From the NCBI GenBank assembly GCA_918244965.1, contig CAKJYC010000020.1:1-39602 (forward strand): a DNA stretch of 39,602 nt. The letters are read 5' to 3'. Shown here in pieces: positions 5,408 to 13,578 of the stretch (position 1 is its first letter; the number at the start of each line of letters is the position of its first letter). This stretch comes from Clostridiales bacterium (lineage in GTDB: Bacteria; Bacillota; Clostridia; Christensenellales; CAG-138). Made by a program: the position numbers and the translations under genes. The notes beneath the pieces are model-generated. The model was not told the origin of the DNA and searched no databases. It saw nothing but the letters and a program-made list of their open reading frames with translations.

Positions 5408-6976
5408 GTGTCGTTTATTGCAGAGCACACGGGCCTGATCATCGGGCTGGTCGCGGCCGCGATCACCATGATCGCGATCATCGTCAGCGGCTACGTCAAA
5501 GCGCCGCCGGACAAGGCGTACATCATTTCCGGCATCAAAAAGACGCCGAAGATCCTGATCGGCCGCGCGGGCATCAAGCTGCCGTTCTTTGAGAGAAAGG
5601 ACACGTTGGTGCTGAAGCAGATCAGTATCGACATCAAGACGAACGGCTATGTGCCGACGCTTGACTTCATCGGCGTGGACATCGACGCGGTCGCAAAGGT
5701 GCGGCTCAAGACCGATCCGGAAGGCATCAAGATCGCGATGAAGAACTTCCTGAACATGTCCGAGGAAGCGATCGCAAAGGCGCTGACCGACTCGCTGCAG
5801 GGCAACATGCGTGAGATCATCGGCACGGTCAAGCTGAAGGAGCTGAACACGGACCGCAAGAAGTTCGGCGACGAGGTGCAGCAGAAGGCGCAGACCGACA
5901 TGAACGCTTTGGGCGTTGAGATCATCTCCTGCAACATCCAGAAGATCGAGGATGAAAAGGGTCTGATTGTCGCCCTCGGCCAGGACAACATGTCGCAGAT
6001 CCAGAAGGACGCGTCGATCGCAAAGGCGCAGGCGGAGCGCGACGTGGCGATCGCCGAGGCGGAAGCAAAGCGGATGGCAAACGAAGCGCAGGTAGCTGCG
6101 CAGACCGAGATCGCATCGCGGCAGAACGAGCTGAAGATCCGCGAAGCCGAGCTGAAGCGGGCGTCCGACGTGAAGCAGGCCGAGGCCGACGCGGCGTACG
6201 AGATCCAGCAGCAGGAGCAGCGCAAGACGATCGAGGTCGCCACGGCGAACGCGAACATTGCGCGGCAGGAACGCGAGATCGAGCTGAAGAAGAAGGACGT
6301 CGAGGTGACCGAGCAGACGCTCGAAGCCGAGATCAAGAAGAAGGCGGAGGCCGAGAAATTCGCCCGTCAGCAGAAGGCGGAAGCGGAGCTGTTTGAACGG
6401 CAGCGCAAGGCGGAGGCCGAGAAGTTCGAGCGCGAAAAGGCCGCCGAGATCCGCCGCATCCACGCGGAGGCCGAAAAGTTCGAGCGTGAAAAGGAGGCCG
6501 AGGCGCAGCGCGTGCAGGCCGAGGCCGAAAAGTACGCGAAGATGCAGGAGGCCGAAGGCATCAAGGCGGTCGGCGAGGCGGAGGCTGCGGCGATCGAAGC
6601 CCGCGGCATCGCGGAGGCAGAGGCGCTTGAAAAGAAGGCCGAGGCCATGAAGAAATACGGTCAGGCGGCCATGATGGAGATGATCGTGAAGGCGCTGCCC
6701 GAAATGGCGGCGGCGATCGCAAAGCCGCTCGAATCCATCGACAAGGTGACGATCATCGACGGCGGCACCGGCGGCAGCGGCGTGGACACGATGGGGACCT
6801 TCGTACCGAGCGTGCTCGCCCGCACGATCGCCACGATGAAGGAGGTCACCGGACTGGACCTTGTGGACGTCATGAAGGCCGGTACCTACGATGCGAAGGT
6901 GACCCGCAACGTGACGGTGCAGGGCGACCCGCAGGGCGCGATCAACAGTGCGATCCATCCAGAACCCGCCGTATAA
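5408..6976 (+). CDS. Flotillin-like SPFH-domain protein
   Basis: A membrane-microdomain scaffold of the FloT/YuaG type. The 522 residues comprise a TM or hairpin segment at about 8-29, an SPFH domain at about 30-190 (VSGYVKAPPDKAYIISG... through LGVEIISCNIQKIED), a very long Ala/Glu/Lys coiled coil from about 196 to 417 with repeated AEAEKFERE-type units, and a Gly-rich C-terminal region (IIDGGTGGSG). The start is GTG at 5408, with AAAGGAG about 9 bases upstream. The usual partner, an NfeD-type protein, is not adjacent. A bidirectional terminator separates it from clpX. Local base composition is that of the neighbours. Confidence 0.93.
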   Translation: MSFIAEHTGLIIGLVAAAITMIAIIVSGYVKAPPDKAYIISGIKKTPKILIGRAGIKLPFFERKDTLVLKQISIDIKTNGYVPTLDFIGVDIDAVAKVRLKTDPEGIKIAMKNFLNMSEEAIAKALTDSLQGNMREIIGTVKLKELNTDRKKFGDEVQQKAQTDMNALGVEIISCNIQKIEDEKGLIVALGQDNMSQIQKDASIAKAQAERDVAIAEAEAKRMANEAQVAAQTEIASRQNELKIREAELKRASDVKQAEADAAYEIQQQEQRKTIEVATANANIARQEREIELKKKDVEVTEQTLEAEIKKKAEAEKFARQQKAEAELFERQRKAEAEKFEREKAAEIRRIHAEAEKFEREKEAEAQRVQAEAEKYAKMQEAEGIKAVGEAEAAAIEARGIAEAEALEKKAEAMKKYGQAAMMEMIVKALPEMAAAIAKPLESIDKVTIIDGGTGGSGVDTMGTFVPSVLARTIATMKEVTGLDLVDVMKAGTYDAKVTRNVTVQGDPQGAINSAIHPEPAV

Positions 6977-6986
6977 AGACAACGTA

Positions 6987-7020
6987 AAAGCAGTCCTCTT
7001 TCGAGGGCTGCTTTATTTTT
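6987..7020 (+). terminator. Intrinsic terminator between flotillin and clpX
   Basis: AAAGCAGTCCTC / GAGGGCTGCTTT stem with a TTTC loop and one G-T wobble, followed by ATTTTT. The convergent clpX gene may use the opposite strand. Confidence 0.85.
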
Positions 7021-7022
7021 CG

Positions 7023-8354
7023 TTATTCCGCTTTCTTCACGGCCGGAGCCGCCTTGGCGCGGGTCTTGCGCGCGGCGGGCAGCTTGGGCTGCGGATCGCC
7101 GTCGCGGATGAGCCGCGGCGGCGCGAGCTTGTTGATCGTGTCCGCCGTGATCTCGCAGGTCTTGACGCCCTCCTGGGACGGAATGTCGTACATGATGTTC
7201 AGCATCACGTCCTCCATGATCGCGCGCAGGCCCCTCGCACCGGTCTTGCGTTCGATCGCCTTCTTCGCGACCTCCTTGAGCGCGTCTTCGGTGATGACAA
7301 GGTCCACGCCGTCCATCTCGAACAGGCGGCGATACTGTCTTGTCAGCGCGTTTTTCGGCTCGGTGAGGATCTGGATCAGCGCCTCCTCGGTGAGGTTTTC
7401 CAGCGTGACAATGATCGGAACGCGGCCCACGAATTCGGGGATCAGTCCGAACTTTAATAGGTCCTCCGGCAGAATGCTCTTCAGGATCGTACCGACGTCC
7501 TGCTGCTTTTGCGAACGCACCTCGGCGCCGAAGCCCATGAGCTTACTGCCCGTGCGCTTCTGGATGATCTTGTCGATGCCGGTGAACGCACCGCCCACGA
7601 TGAACAGGATGTTCGTCGTGTCGATCTGCAGGCATTCCTGCTGCGGATGCTTTCTGCCGCCCTGCGGGGGAACGTTTGCCACGGTGCCTTCGAGGATCTT
7701 CAGAAGCGCCTGCTGCACGCCCTCGCCGGAAACGTCGCGCGTGATGGAGACGTTCTCGCCCTTTCTGGCGATCTTGTCGATCTCGTCGATGTAGACGATG
7801 CCCATCTGCGCCTTCGGAATGTCGTAATCCGCCGCCTGGATGAGCTTTAAGAGAATGTTCTCCACGTCGTCGCCGACGTAGCCGGCCTCGGTCAGCGCGG
7901 TCGCGTCCGCCACGGCGAACGGCACGTCGAGGATCTTCGCAAGCGTCTGCGCGAGCAGCGTTTTGCCGCAGCCCGTCGGTCCGAGCATGATGATGTTGCT
8001 CTTCTGCAGTTCGACGTCGTCGGTCTTGTCGCCCATCATGCGGATGCGCTTGTAGTGGTTGTACACCGCGACGGCCAGCGCCTTCTTTGCGCTCTCCTGT
8101 CCGATCACGTACTGATCGAGCGCGGCGACGATCTCCGCGGGCTTCGGAATGTCCTCCTTGCTGTAGGCCTGCTGCGCGTCCTTCGGCTGCTCGTAGCGCA
8201 TATCCTCCTGCACGATCTCACGGCACAGCTCGACGCACTCGTTGCAGATATACACGTTCGGGCCCGCAATGAGCTTGCGGACCTCGCTGCGCTGCTTGCC
8301 GCAAAAGCTGCAGCGTACCTTATCAAAGCTGTCTCTGTCTCTTGTGCCTGCCAT
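7023..8354 (-). CDS. clpX: ATP-dependent Clp protease ATP-binding subunit ClpX
   Basis: AAA+ unfoldase that recognises tagged proteins and feeds them to ClpP. The 443-residue protein has an N-terminal zinc domain with C15, C18, C37 and C40 (CSFC...CNEC), Walker A GPTGCGKT (125-132), pore loop GYVG (158-161) and Walker B IVYIDE (186-191). The C-terminus carries an extra basic Ala/Lys/Pro tail ([20 protein letters not shown]) beyond the usual end, unusual but low-complexity. AGGAG precedes the ATG. It starts 3 bases after the clpP stop, so the two are co-translated. Confidence 0.97.
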   Translation of the reverse strand: MAGTRDRDSFDKVRCSFCGKQRSEVRKLIAGPNVYICNECVELCREIVQEDMRYEQPKDAQQAYSKEDIPKPAEIVAALDQYVIGQESAKKALAVAVYNHYKRIRMMGDKTDDVELQKSNIIMLGPTGCGKTLLAQTLAKILDVPFAVADATALTEAGYVGDDVENILLKLIQAADYDIPKAQMGIVYIDEIDKIARKGENVSITRDVSGEGVQQALLKILEGTVANVPPQGGRKHPQQECLQIDTTNILFIVGGAFTGIDKIIQKRTGSKLMGFGAEVRSQKQQDVGTILKSILPEDLLKFGLIPEFVGRVPIIVTLENLTEEALIQILTEPKNALTRQYRRLFEMDGVDLVITEDALKEVAKKAIERKTGARGLRAIMEDVMLNIMYDIPSQEGVKTCEITADTINKLAPPRLIRDGDPQPKLPAARKTRAKAAPAVKKAE

Positions 8355-8357
8355 GCG

Positions 8358-8942
8358 TTATCTCCTCGGTGCAATGATCTCGTCCACGATGCCGTAGGCC
8401 TTGGCCTGTTCGGCGTCCATGAAGTTGTCGCGCTCGGTGTCCTGCTCGATCCGTTCGAGCGGCTGGCCCGTGCGATCCGAAAGGATGCGGTTCAGCTGAT
8501 CCTTGATGCGAAGGATCTGCTCCGCGTGGATGCGGATATCCGACGCCTGCCCCTGCGCGCCGCCGCTCGGCTGGTGGATCATGATCTCGGCGTTCGGCAG
8601 CGTCTTGCGCTTGCCCTTTGCGCCCGCCGCCAGCAGGAACGCGCCCATGCTCGCCGCGAGGCCGACGCAGATCGTCGCGCATTCGCAGCGCAGATACTGC
8701 ATCGTGTCGTAGATCGCCAGACCCGCGCTGACGGAGCCGCCGGGGCTGTTGATATACAGGAAAATGTCCTTGTCCGGATCCTCCGCTTCCAGAAACAGCA
8801 TCTGCGCGATGACGAGATTTGCGGTGTCGTCGTCGATCGGGCCGCCGAGGAAGATGATGCGATCCTTCAGCAAGCGCGACCAGATGTCATAGGAGCGCTC
8901 ACCGTGGCCGGACTGCTCGACCACCATCGGTATCAGGTTCAT
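8358..8942 (-). CDS. clpP: ATP-dependent Clp protease proteolytic subunit ClpP
   Basis: Serine peptidase that forms the tetradecameric chamber used with ClpX. With the start at 8942 it is 194 residues long, the family norm, and the catalytic triad falls at Ser98 (GLAASMGAF), His123 (MIHQPSGG) and Asp172 (RDNF). The ATG at 8942 is chosen because AAGGAGG lies 8 bases before it; a longer reading from TTG at 8960 would place that ribosome site inside the protein. It lies between tig and clpX. The 236-bp gap to tig is filled by a family I repeat element, so the classic tig-clpP-clpX operon is interrupted. Confidence 0.97.
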   Translation of the reverse strand: MNLIPMVVEQSGHGERSYDIWSRLLKDRIIFLGGPIDDDTANLVIAQMLFLEAEDPDKDIFLYINSPGGSVSAGLAIYDTMQYLRCECATICVGLAASMGAFLLAAGAKGKRKTLPNAEIMIHQPSGGAQGQASDIRIHAEQILRIKDQLNRILSDRTGQPLERIEQDTERDNFMDAEQAKAYGIVDEIIAPRR

Positions 8943-8967
8943 TTCGGATACCTCCTTCAAGATCTCA

Positions 8968-9090
8968 CTCTGTCAAAAGGTCTTTTGACAGAGCGGTTTT
9001 CAGCTTCTCCCTAAAATGCTGCCGCATTTCCGGGCGGGAGAAGCTGCAAGGTGTCAAATTCACCGCGCATGTCGCTGAATTTGACGGATT
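8968..9090 (-). repeat. Family I structured element, copy c (tig-clpP gap)
   Basis: Read on the minus strand it has the same layout as 3621-3732. H1 is GTCAAATTCA / TGAATTTGAC with the identical 13-base loop GCGACATGCGCGG (9053-9085). Then comes CCTTGCA. H2 is CAGCTTCTCCC / GGGAGAAGCTG (9001-9046) enclosing GCCCGG, a small hairpin AAATGC-GGCA-GCATTT and TA. After GAAAAC, H3 is CTCTGTCAAAAG / CTTTTGACAGAG (8968-8993). The stems differ from the other copy by paired changes while loops and linkers are unchanged. It would be part of a tig-clpP transcript if that operon is continuous. From 9091 to 9178 is further non-coding repeat-like sequence. Confidence 0.75.
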
Positions 9091-9178
9091 TCTTCTCCGC
9101 TCTTTCTCCGAAGGACTCGTTCGCGCGTTTACAACGCGCCTGCGATGCTTGCAGAGTATTGCGAATTGATGCGCCGTT

Positions 9179-10474
9179 TTACTCGGCCTTCGGCTCCTCT
9201 TCAACCGCCGCGTCGACGATCAGCTTCACTGTCTTGTCGACCGTGACACGATCCTTCATGTATTCGAGATCGTCGTCGGTCAGCGTCTTGCGGAAGGTCT
9301 CGTAATCCGTGTTGCCGTTGTCGGCATACTTCTGGATCTCGGCCTCGATCTCCTCTTCAGTCGGCTGCACGTTCTCCGCCTTTGCAACGGCGTCGATCAC
9401 AAGCTGCATCTTGACGCGCGCTTCCGCTTCGGGGCGGTAGGTCTCACGCATCTTGTCCTCGGTGGTATTGAGGTAGCCGAGGTAGGTGTTCCAGTCAAGG
9501 CCGCTGCCCATCAGGCGGTACTTGATGTCCTGCAGCATGTACTCAACCTGACGGTCGATCATGCACGCCGGGATGTCGACGGTCGCGTTGTCGCACGCGC
9601 CCTTGATCGCGAGATTCTCGCGCATCTGATCGAGCTGCTGCTTCTTTTCCTCCTGCATTTTGGCCTTTTTGTCGGCTTTCCATGCGTCGACGGTTTCAAA
9701 CTCGGAAATGTCTCCGATGAATTCATCGTCGATTTCGGGCAGCTCCTTTTTCTGGACCGCCTTCACCGTGCAGGCAAACACCGCGGCCTTGCCCGCAAGA
9801 TGCTCCGCATGGTATTCGGTCGGGAACGTTACGTTGACGTCGCGCGATTCGCCCGCGCTGATGCCGACGAGCTGATCCTCAAAGCCCGGAATGAACGTGT
9901 TGCTGCCGAGCACCAGCGTCTGGTCCTCCGCCGTGCCGCCGTCGAACTTCTCGCCGTCCACGGAGCCCGAATAGTCGAGCAGGACGCGATCGCCATTCTC
10001 TGCCGGGCGGTCGACGTCGACAAAGCGCGCCTGCTGCTCACGCTCGGCCTCAAGCGCCTTCTCCACGTCCTCGTCGCTTACAGTATAGTCCGCCTTCGGC
10101 ACCGCGATACCTTTGTATTCGCCGAGCGTGACCTCAGGCTTTAAGGTGACCTCCGCGACGAAGGTGACGCCTTCGTTCTCGCCGATGGACAGGATGTCCA
10201 CGTCGGGGCGGTCGACCACGAACAGCGCGTGCTCCTTCACCGCCGCGTCATACGCGGGTCCCCAGCACAGATCAAATGCGTCCTCATAGAACACGCCTTC
10301 TCCGTAATATGTCTCGATGACCTTGCGCGGCGCATGCCCCTTGCGGAAGCCGGGCAGCGCATAGCGTCCCGCCGTCTTTTTGTACGCATCATTCAGCGCC
10401 TTGCGGAAGGTCTCCGCGTCGACGGTGATCGTCAGTTTTGCTTTGTTCCCCTCTAACGTTTCCAGTTGTGCCAT
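9179..10474 (-). CDS. tig: Trigger factor
   Basis: Ribosome-bound chaperone and peptidyl-prolyl isomerase that meets nascent chains at the exit tunnel. The 431-residue protein shows the ribosome-docking signature GFRKGHAP (42-49), an FKBP-type domain at about 150-240 (NGDRVLLDYSGSVDG... VLGSNTFIPGFEDQLVG) and the helical C-terminal chaperone arms, ending in an acidic EEEPKAE tail. The ATG at 10474 is chosen because AAGGAGA lies 7-8 bases before it; an upstream TTG at 10504 has no such site. A near-ideal promoter is at 10540-10568, shared in a divergent region with the lipid kinase gene. Confidence 0.97.
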   Translation of the reverse strand: MAQLETLEGNKAKLTITVDAETFRKALNDAYKKTAGRYALPGFRKGHAPRKVIETYYGEGVFYEDAFDLCWGPAYDAAVKEHALFVVDRPDVDILSIGENEGVTFVAEVTLKPEVTLGEYKGIAVPKADYTVSDEDVEKALEAEREQQARFVDVDRPAENGDRVLLDYSGSVDGEKFDGGTAEDQTLVLGSNTFIPGFEDQLVGISAGESRDVNVTFPTEYHAEHLAGKAAVFACTVKAVQKKELPEIDDEFIGDISEFETVDAWKADKKAKMQEEKKQQLDQMRENLAIKGACDNATVDIPACMIDRQVEYMLQDIKYRLMGSGLDWNTYLGYLNTTEDKMRETYRPEAEARVKMQLVIDAVAKAENVQPTEEEIEAEIQKYADNGNTDYETFRKTLTDDDLEYMKDRVTVDKTVKLIVDAAVEEEPKAE

Positions 10475-10539
10475 ACCTTTTCTCCTTATCTGTATTCCTT
10501 GCAAGCCGACTGTGTCGGCATTCTTCGCCGGATTATGGT

Positions 10540-10568
10540 ATCATACCACAACGCCCCTGCGTTTGCAA
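10540..10568 (-). promoter_or_regulatory. Promoter of tig
   Basis: On the minus strand TTGCAA (10563-10568), a 17-base spacer and TATGAT (10540-10545). Confidence 0.85.
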
Positions 10569-10642
10569 GCGCGGAACAGGTTTTTTGCATTGTTGTTGCA
10601 AAAAGTTTGCAATGCGCCGTTTGTTCGCCGCCTCCTGCAATC

Positions 10643-10671
10643 TTGACCCGCCCGCCGATGTGTGATAATAT
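10643..10671 (+). promoter_or_regulatory. Promoter of the lipid kinase operon
   Basis: TTGACC (10643-10648), a 17-base spacer and TAATAT (10666-10671), 32 bp before the ATG. Confidence 0.7.
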
Positions 10672-10703
10672 AAAGAATTGATGATGAGAAACAGGGGGCG
10701 ACT

Positions 10704-11591
10704 ATGGAACGGTTTTGTCTGATTGCAAATCCTACTTCAAAGAGCGGGAACGCGGCCGCGTACCTCGATCGGGTCAAGCAGCTGCTCGACGCGCAGGGCG
10801 CAAGCTATGAGCTCCGCGAAACGCAGCATCCGGGACACGCGACCGAGCTTGCAAAGGCCGCGGTCGATGAGGGCTTTGACGTGATCGTTGCCGTCGGCGG
10901 CGACGGCACGCTGCGTGAAACGGCGCTGTCCGTTGCGCATACGGACCGTGTGCTGGGACTTCTGCCCTGCGGCACCGGCAACGACTATGCGCGCGCGGTC
11001 GGCATTCCGACCGATCCGGATGCCGGCGTCGAGATCCTGCTGCACGGACAGAACAAGGTCGTGGACGCGGGCGACGCAAACGGCAAGCTGTTCTTCAACA
11101 TTGCGGGCTTCGGCTTTGACGTCGACGTTTTAGACTACACCGAGTACTATAAGCCCAAGTGCAAAAGCGGCGACGCCGCCTACCGGCGCGGCTGTCTCAA
11201 GGCCGTGCTCGGCCTGAAGCTGCGCAAGACGACGCTGACCTTCCCGGACGGCACGATCGAACGGAACGTGCTGATGGCGGCCGCCGGCGTCGGCACGCAT
11301 TTCGGCAGCGGCATGAACGTTCTGCCCGAATCGGACATGTCCGATGGGCTCCTGGACGTGTGCATCGCGCACGACGTCGGGCGGCTGAAGCTGCTCTATC
11401 TCCTGCCGCGATTCATCAAGGGCAAGCATGTCGGGCTGAAGTGCATCACCTACCGAAAAGCGACCGAGGTTTCGGTCGTGTGCGATCCGCCGTCGCGCAT
11501 CGAGCTGGACGGCGAACGCATGGACGGCACGCCCGTGACCTTCCGCGTGCTGCCCGGCGCGCTGACGATCCGCGCCCCGAAAACAAACTGA
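10704..11591 (+). CDS. Diacylglycerol kinase-family lipid kinase
   Basis: Member of the DagK/YegS/BmrU family, which phosphorylates diacylglycerol or related lipids with ATP at the inner membrane face. In the 295-residue protein the nucleotide-binding GGDGT is at 65-69 and GTGNDYAR at 90-97. Further family features are the NIAGFGFDVDV segment (about 132-142) and LDVCIAHD, with a C-terminal sandwich domain ending IELDGERM...LPGALTI. A GGGGGCG ribosome site precedes the ATG. It heads a three-gene operon with a propeller-like protein 18 bp downstream and a CvpA-like protein. The exact lipid substrate is not readable; recycling of diacylglycerol from teichoic acid or glycolipid synthesis is the usual role. 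Confidence 0.92.
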   Translation: MERFCLIANPTSKSGNAAAYLDRVKQLLDAQGASYELRETQHPGHATELAKAAVDEGFDVIVAVGGDGTLRETALSVAHTDRVLGLLPCGTGNDYARAVGIPTDPDAGVEILLHGQNKVVDAGDANGKLFFNIAGFGFDVDVLDYTEYYKPKCKSGDAAYRRGCLKAVLGLKLRKTTLTFPDGTIERNVLMAAAGVGTHFGSGMNVLPESDMSDGLLDVCIAHDVGRLKLLYLLPRFIKGKHVGLKCITYRKATEVSVVCDPPSRIELDGERMDGTPVTFRVLPGALTIRAPKTN

Positions 11592-11609
11592 ACCGGAGAT
11601 TTTGAACCA

Positions 11610-12794
11610 ATGAGCGACCGCGGCGACCGCATTCGTGAATATCTGCGTGAAAGCGCCGACCGTAAACTGACGATCGGTCGAATGACCGTATCGCGGCTTG
11701 CGATCTTCGGCGCCGGCGCCGGTATCGTCGTCATCGCGATCGTCGCGCTCGGCCTGCTCCTGTTCGGCAAGCGCACGACGGGGCTCAAGTTCAGCCGTGC
11801 GGACGTCGTGACCGGCTATTCGTACCGCATGAAGGACGACCGCATCACCTATCGCACGGAGGACCGCATCTATACCTACGACTGCGCAAAAAACGTGTCG
11901 ACCTATTTTGCCGCACCGCGCATTCAGGGCTATGACAGCTCCTCGACGATGACCGTCGTGTATGCGGGTTCGCAGTTCCAGATCCAGGGCGCGGGCGAAG
12001 CGCTGACGCTGACGAACGGCACGATCCTTGACGTGCGCGCGGGACGCAATTACGCCGCGCTGCTGTACAAAACGCCCGGCGCGGACCGCAACGAGCGCTT
12101 CATCCTGATCATCGACAAGAACATGCACTCGGTCGCGACGCTGTCGTTCAAGGACGGCGACGTTGTGGCGTTCGATTTTGTCTCCGCAGGCTCGACTGAG
12201 CTTCTGTGGGTCTCCACGATGGACGTCGGCCAGTTCACCGAGGAATGCATCGTCCGCATCTACGACTGCGGCCGCAGCGGCGCGATGATCCACTACACCT
12301 CGCCGTTCTACAACCAGGCGATCTACGACCTGTATCTTTCGGATCGCTGCATGTTCCTGATCGGCACGCATTCGATCATCCGCTACGACCGCGAGGACGA
12401 CGGCGGCTTTTCCGCCGAGCGCGACCGCGTGCGCGTCTACGGCTCCACGATCGTGGACTTTGCGGCGGGCGCCGAGACCGCATACTTCATTGCGTTGCCG
12501 GTGGCTGCCGAGGGCGAGGAAAACAGCCTCGTCCGGCTGATCACGATCTCCGAGACCGACGACCTGTGGTCCAACGTCATGCAGAAATACATGCCCTCCC
12601 CGATCGTCGGCGCATTTCTGCACGGTGGCAGTATCTGCGTGTTTACCAGGGAAAACTTCCTGCAATACTCATATGCCGGCAAGAAGCTCAACGATCTTGA
12701 ACCGGCGCATGCGCCCGTCGCCGCATTCCGCTACGGCGAGGACGGCTTCTTCCTCGTGACCGAGCAGGGCGCGTATCGCGTGACGCTCGGATAA
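11610..12794 (+). CDS. DUF5711-like membrane-anchored beta-propeller protein
   Basis: The 394-residue protein has a basic N-terminus (to about 29), one TM helix (about 30-52) and a large external region of short beta repeats. Examples are GYSYRMKDDRITYRTEDRIYTYDC (residues about 69-92, quoted only by position otherwise) and the later RYGEDGFFLVTEQGAYRV end. This resembles the DUF5711 family of Clostridia, which is often encoded beside a CvpA-like membrane protein, as here (18-bp gap on each side). No enzymatic residues are evident; a sensing or scaffolding role is inference. GGAGA precedes the ATG by 9 bases. Confidence 0.72.
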   Translation: MSDRGDRIREYLRESADRKLTIGRMTVSRLAIFGAGAGIVVIAIVALGLLLFGKRTTGLKFSRADVVTGYSYRMKDDRITYRTEDRIYTYDCAKNVSTYFAAPRIQGYDSSSTMTVVYAGSQFQIQGAGEALTLTNGTILDVRAGRNYAALLYKTPGADRNERFILIIDKNMHSVATLSFKDGDVVAFDFVSAGSTELLWVSTMDVGQFTEECIVRIYDCGRSGAMIHYTSPFYNQAIYDLYLSDRCMFLIGTHSIIRYDREDDGGFSAERDRVRVYGSTIVDFAAGAETAYFIALPVAAEGEENSLVRLITISETDDLWSNVMQKYMPSPIVGAFLHGGSICVFTRENFLQYSYAGKKLNDLEPAHAPVAAFRYGEDGFFLVTEQGAYRVTLG

Positions 12795-12812
12795 ACCGGA
12801 AAGGAGAAGGCT

Positions 12813-13514
12813 ATGATAACCGTACTGATCCTGATCATCCTCGGACTGTGCATCCTTGCGGGCTATTACCGCGGCGTCATTTTCTCCGCCGTGAGCCTTG
12901 GACTGACGCTGCTCTCCTTCTTCCTCGCGCTTCTGATGATTCCGGTCGTCAAGGAGCCCGTGCGCAAAAACGAATCCCTGTACAACAGTCTGCTGTACTA
13001 TTTCGAGGGCTTTGAGGCCGTCAGCAAGACGAGCGTGGAAATGATCCATGACCCGATCACCTCGCTGGACAGCGAGGCGGTCGACGAAGTCGTAACGAAC
13101 GCCGCGCTGCCTCTGCCGCTCGGCAGCGCCGTATCGAAAAACATCCGCCGCGAAGCGTACGCACCGCGCGGGATCACAACGCTCGGCGACTACTTCAACC
13201 AAACCATCGTCGACGTCGTGCTGAACATCCTGTCGCTGCTGTTCCTGTTCGTCCTTTTCCGCGTGATGTTCGGCTTCATCCTGCGCATGATCGACTACAG
13301 CCGCAGGGGCCTTCCCGCGCTGAAGCGATTCGACCCGCTGTTCTCCTGCGGGATCGGCTTCCTGCACGGCGTCCTGCTGCTGTACATCTTCTTCCTGGTC
13401 TCGCCGATCCTGCTGCAGGTCGTGCCGCGCCTCGGCCGCGAGCTTGTCGGCTCGCCGCTGTCCGGTTTCTTCTACCGCATGAACCCGTTTATGTGGCTGA
13501 TCCCGACGACATAA
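12813..13514 (+). CDS. CvpA-family-like membrane protein
   Basis: A 233-residue membrane protein with hydrophobic helices at about 2-18 and 22-45, a soluble insert of roughly 85 residues, and further helices at about 130-158 and 175-205. The opening pattern (short helix, GYYRGVIFSAVSLG, long helix) is that of the CvpA/colicin V production family, whose molecular role is poorly defined. AAGGAGAAG precedes the ATG. It ends the operon before a long hairpin terminator. The central extracytoplasmic insert (about 50-130) is larger than in minimal CvpA proteins, and similarity is by topology more than by conserved residues. Confidence 0.65.
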   Translation: MITVLILIILGLCILAGYYRGVIFSAVSLGLTLLSFFLALLMIPVVKEPVRKNESLYNSLLYYFEGFEAVSKTSVEMIHDPITSLDSEAVDEVVTNAALPLPLGSAVSKNIRREAYAPRGITTLGDYFNQTIVDVVLNILSLLFLFVLFRVMFGFILRMIDYSRRGLPALKRFDPLFSCGIGFLHGVLLLYIFFLVSPILLQVVPRLGRELVGSPLSGFFYRMNPFMWLIPTT

Positions 13515-13535
13515 AAAATGAAGAATGAAGAAATG

Positions 13536-13571
13536 AAGGAAGGTTCTCCGGCGCCGGAGAACCTTCCTTTT
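13536..13571. terminator. Long perfect hairpin between convergent genes
   Basis: A 17-bp perfect palindrome centred on GGCGCC (AAGGAAGGTTCTCCGGC and its complement) followed by TTTTGCTTTG on the plus strand. It separates the CvpA-like gene from the convergent phzF-like gene and probably serves both. Confidence 0.8.
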
Positions 13572-13578
13572 GCTTTGT

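Noticed and set aside
5051-6982. A 643-codon open frame on the minus strand across the flotillin gene
   Set aside because: It is the antisense shadow of the GC-rich flotillin coiled coil (Leu/Arg/His-rich, no motif, no ribosome site); the plus-strand SPFH protein is unambiguous.
10504-10504. Longer tig reading from TTG 10504
   Set aside because: The AAGGAGA ribosome site lies between it and the ATG at 10474, and trigger factors normally begin at the shorter position.
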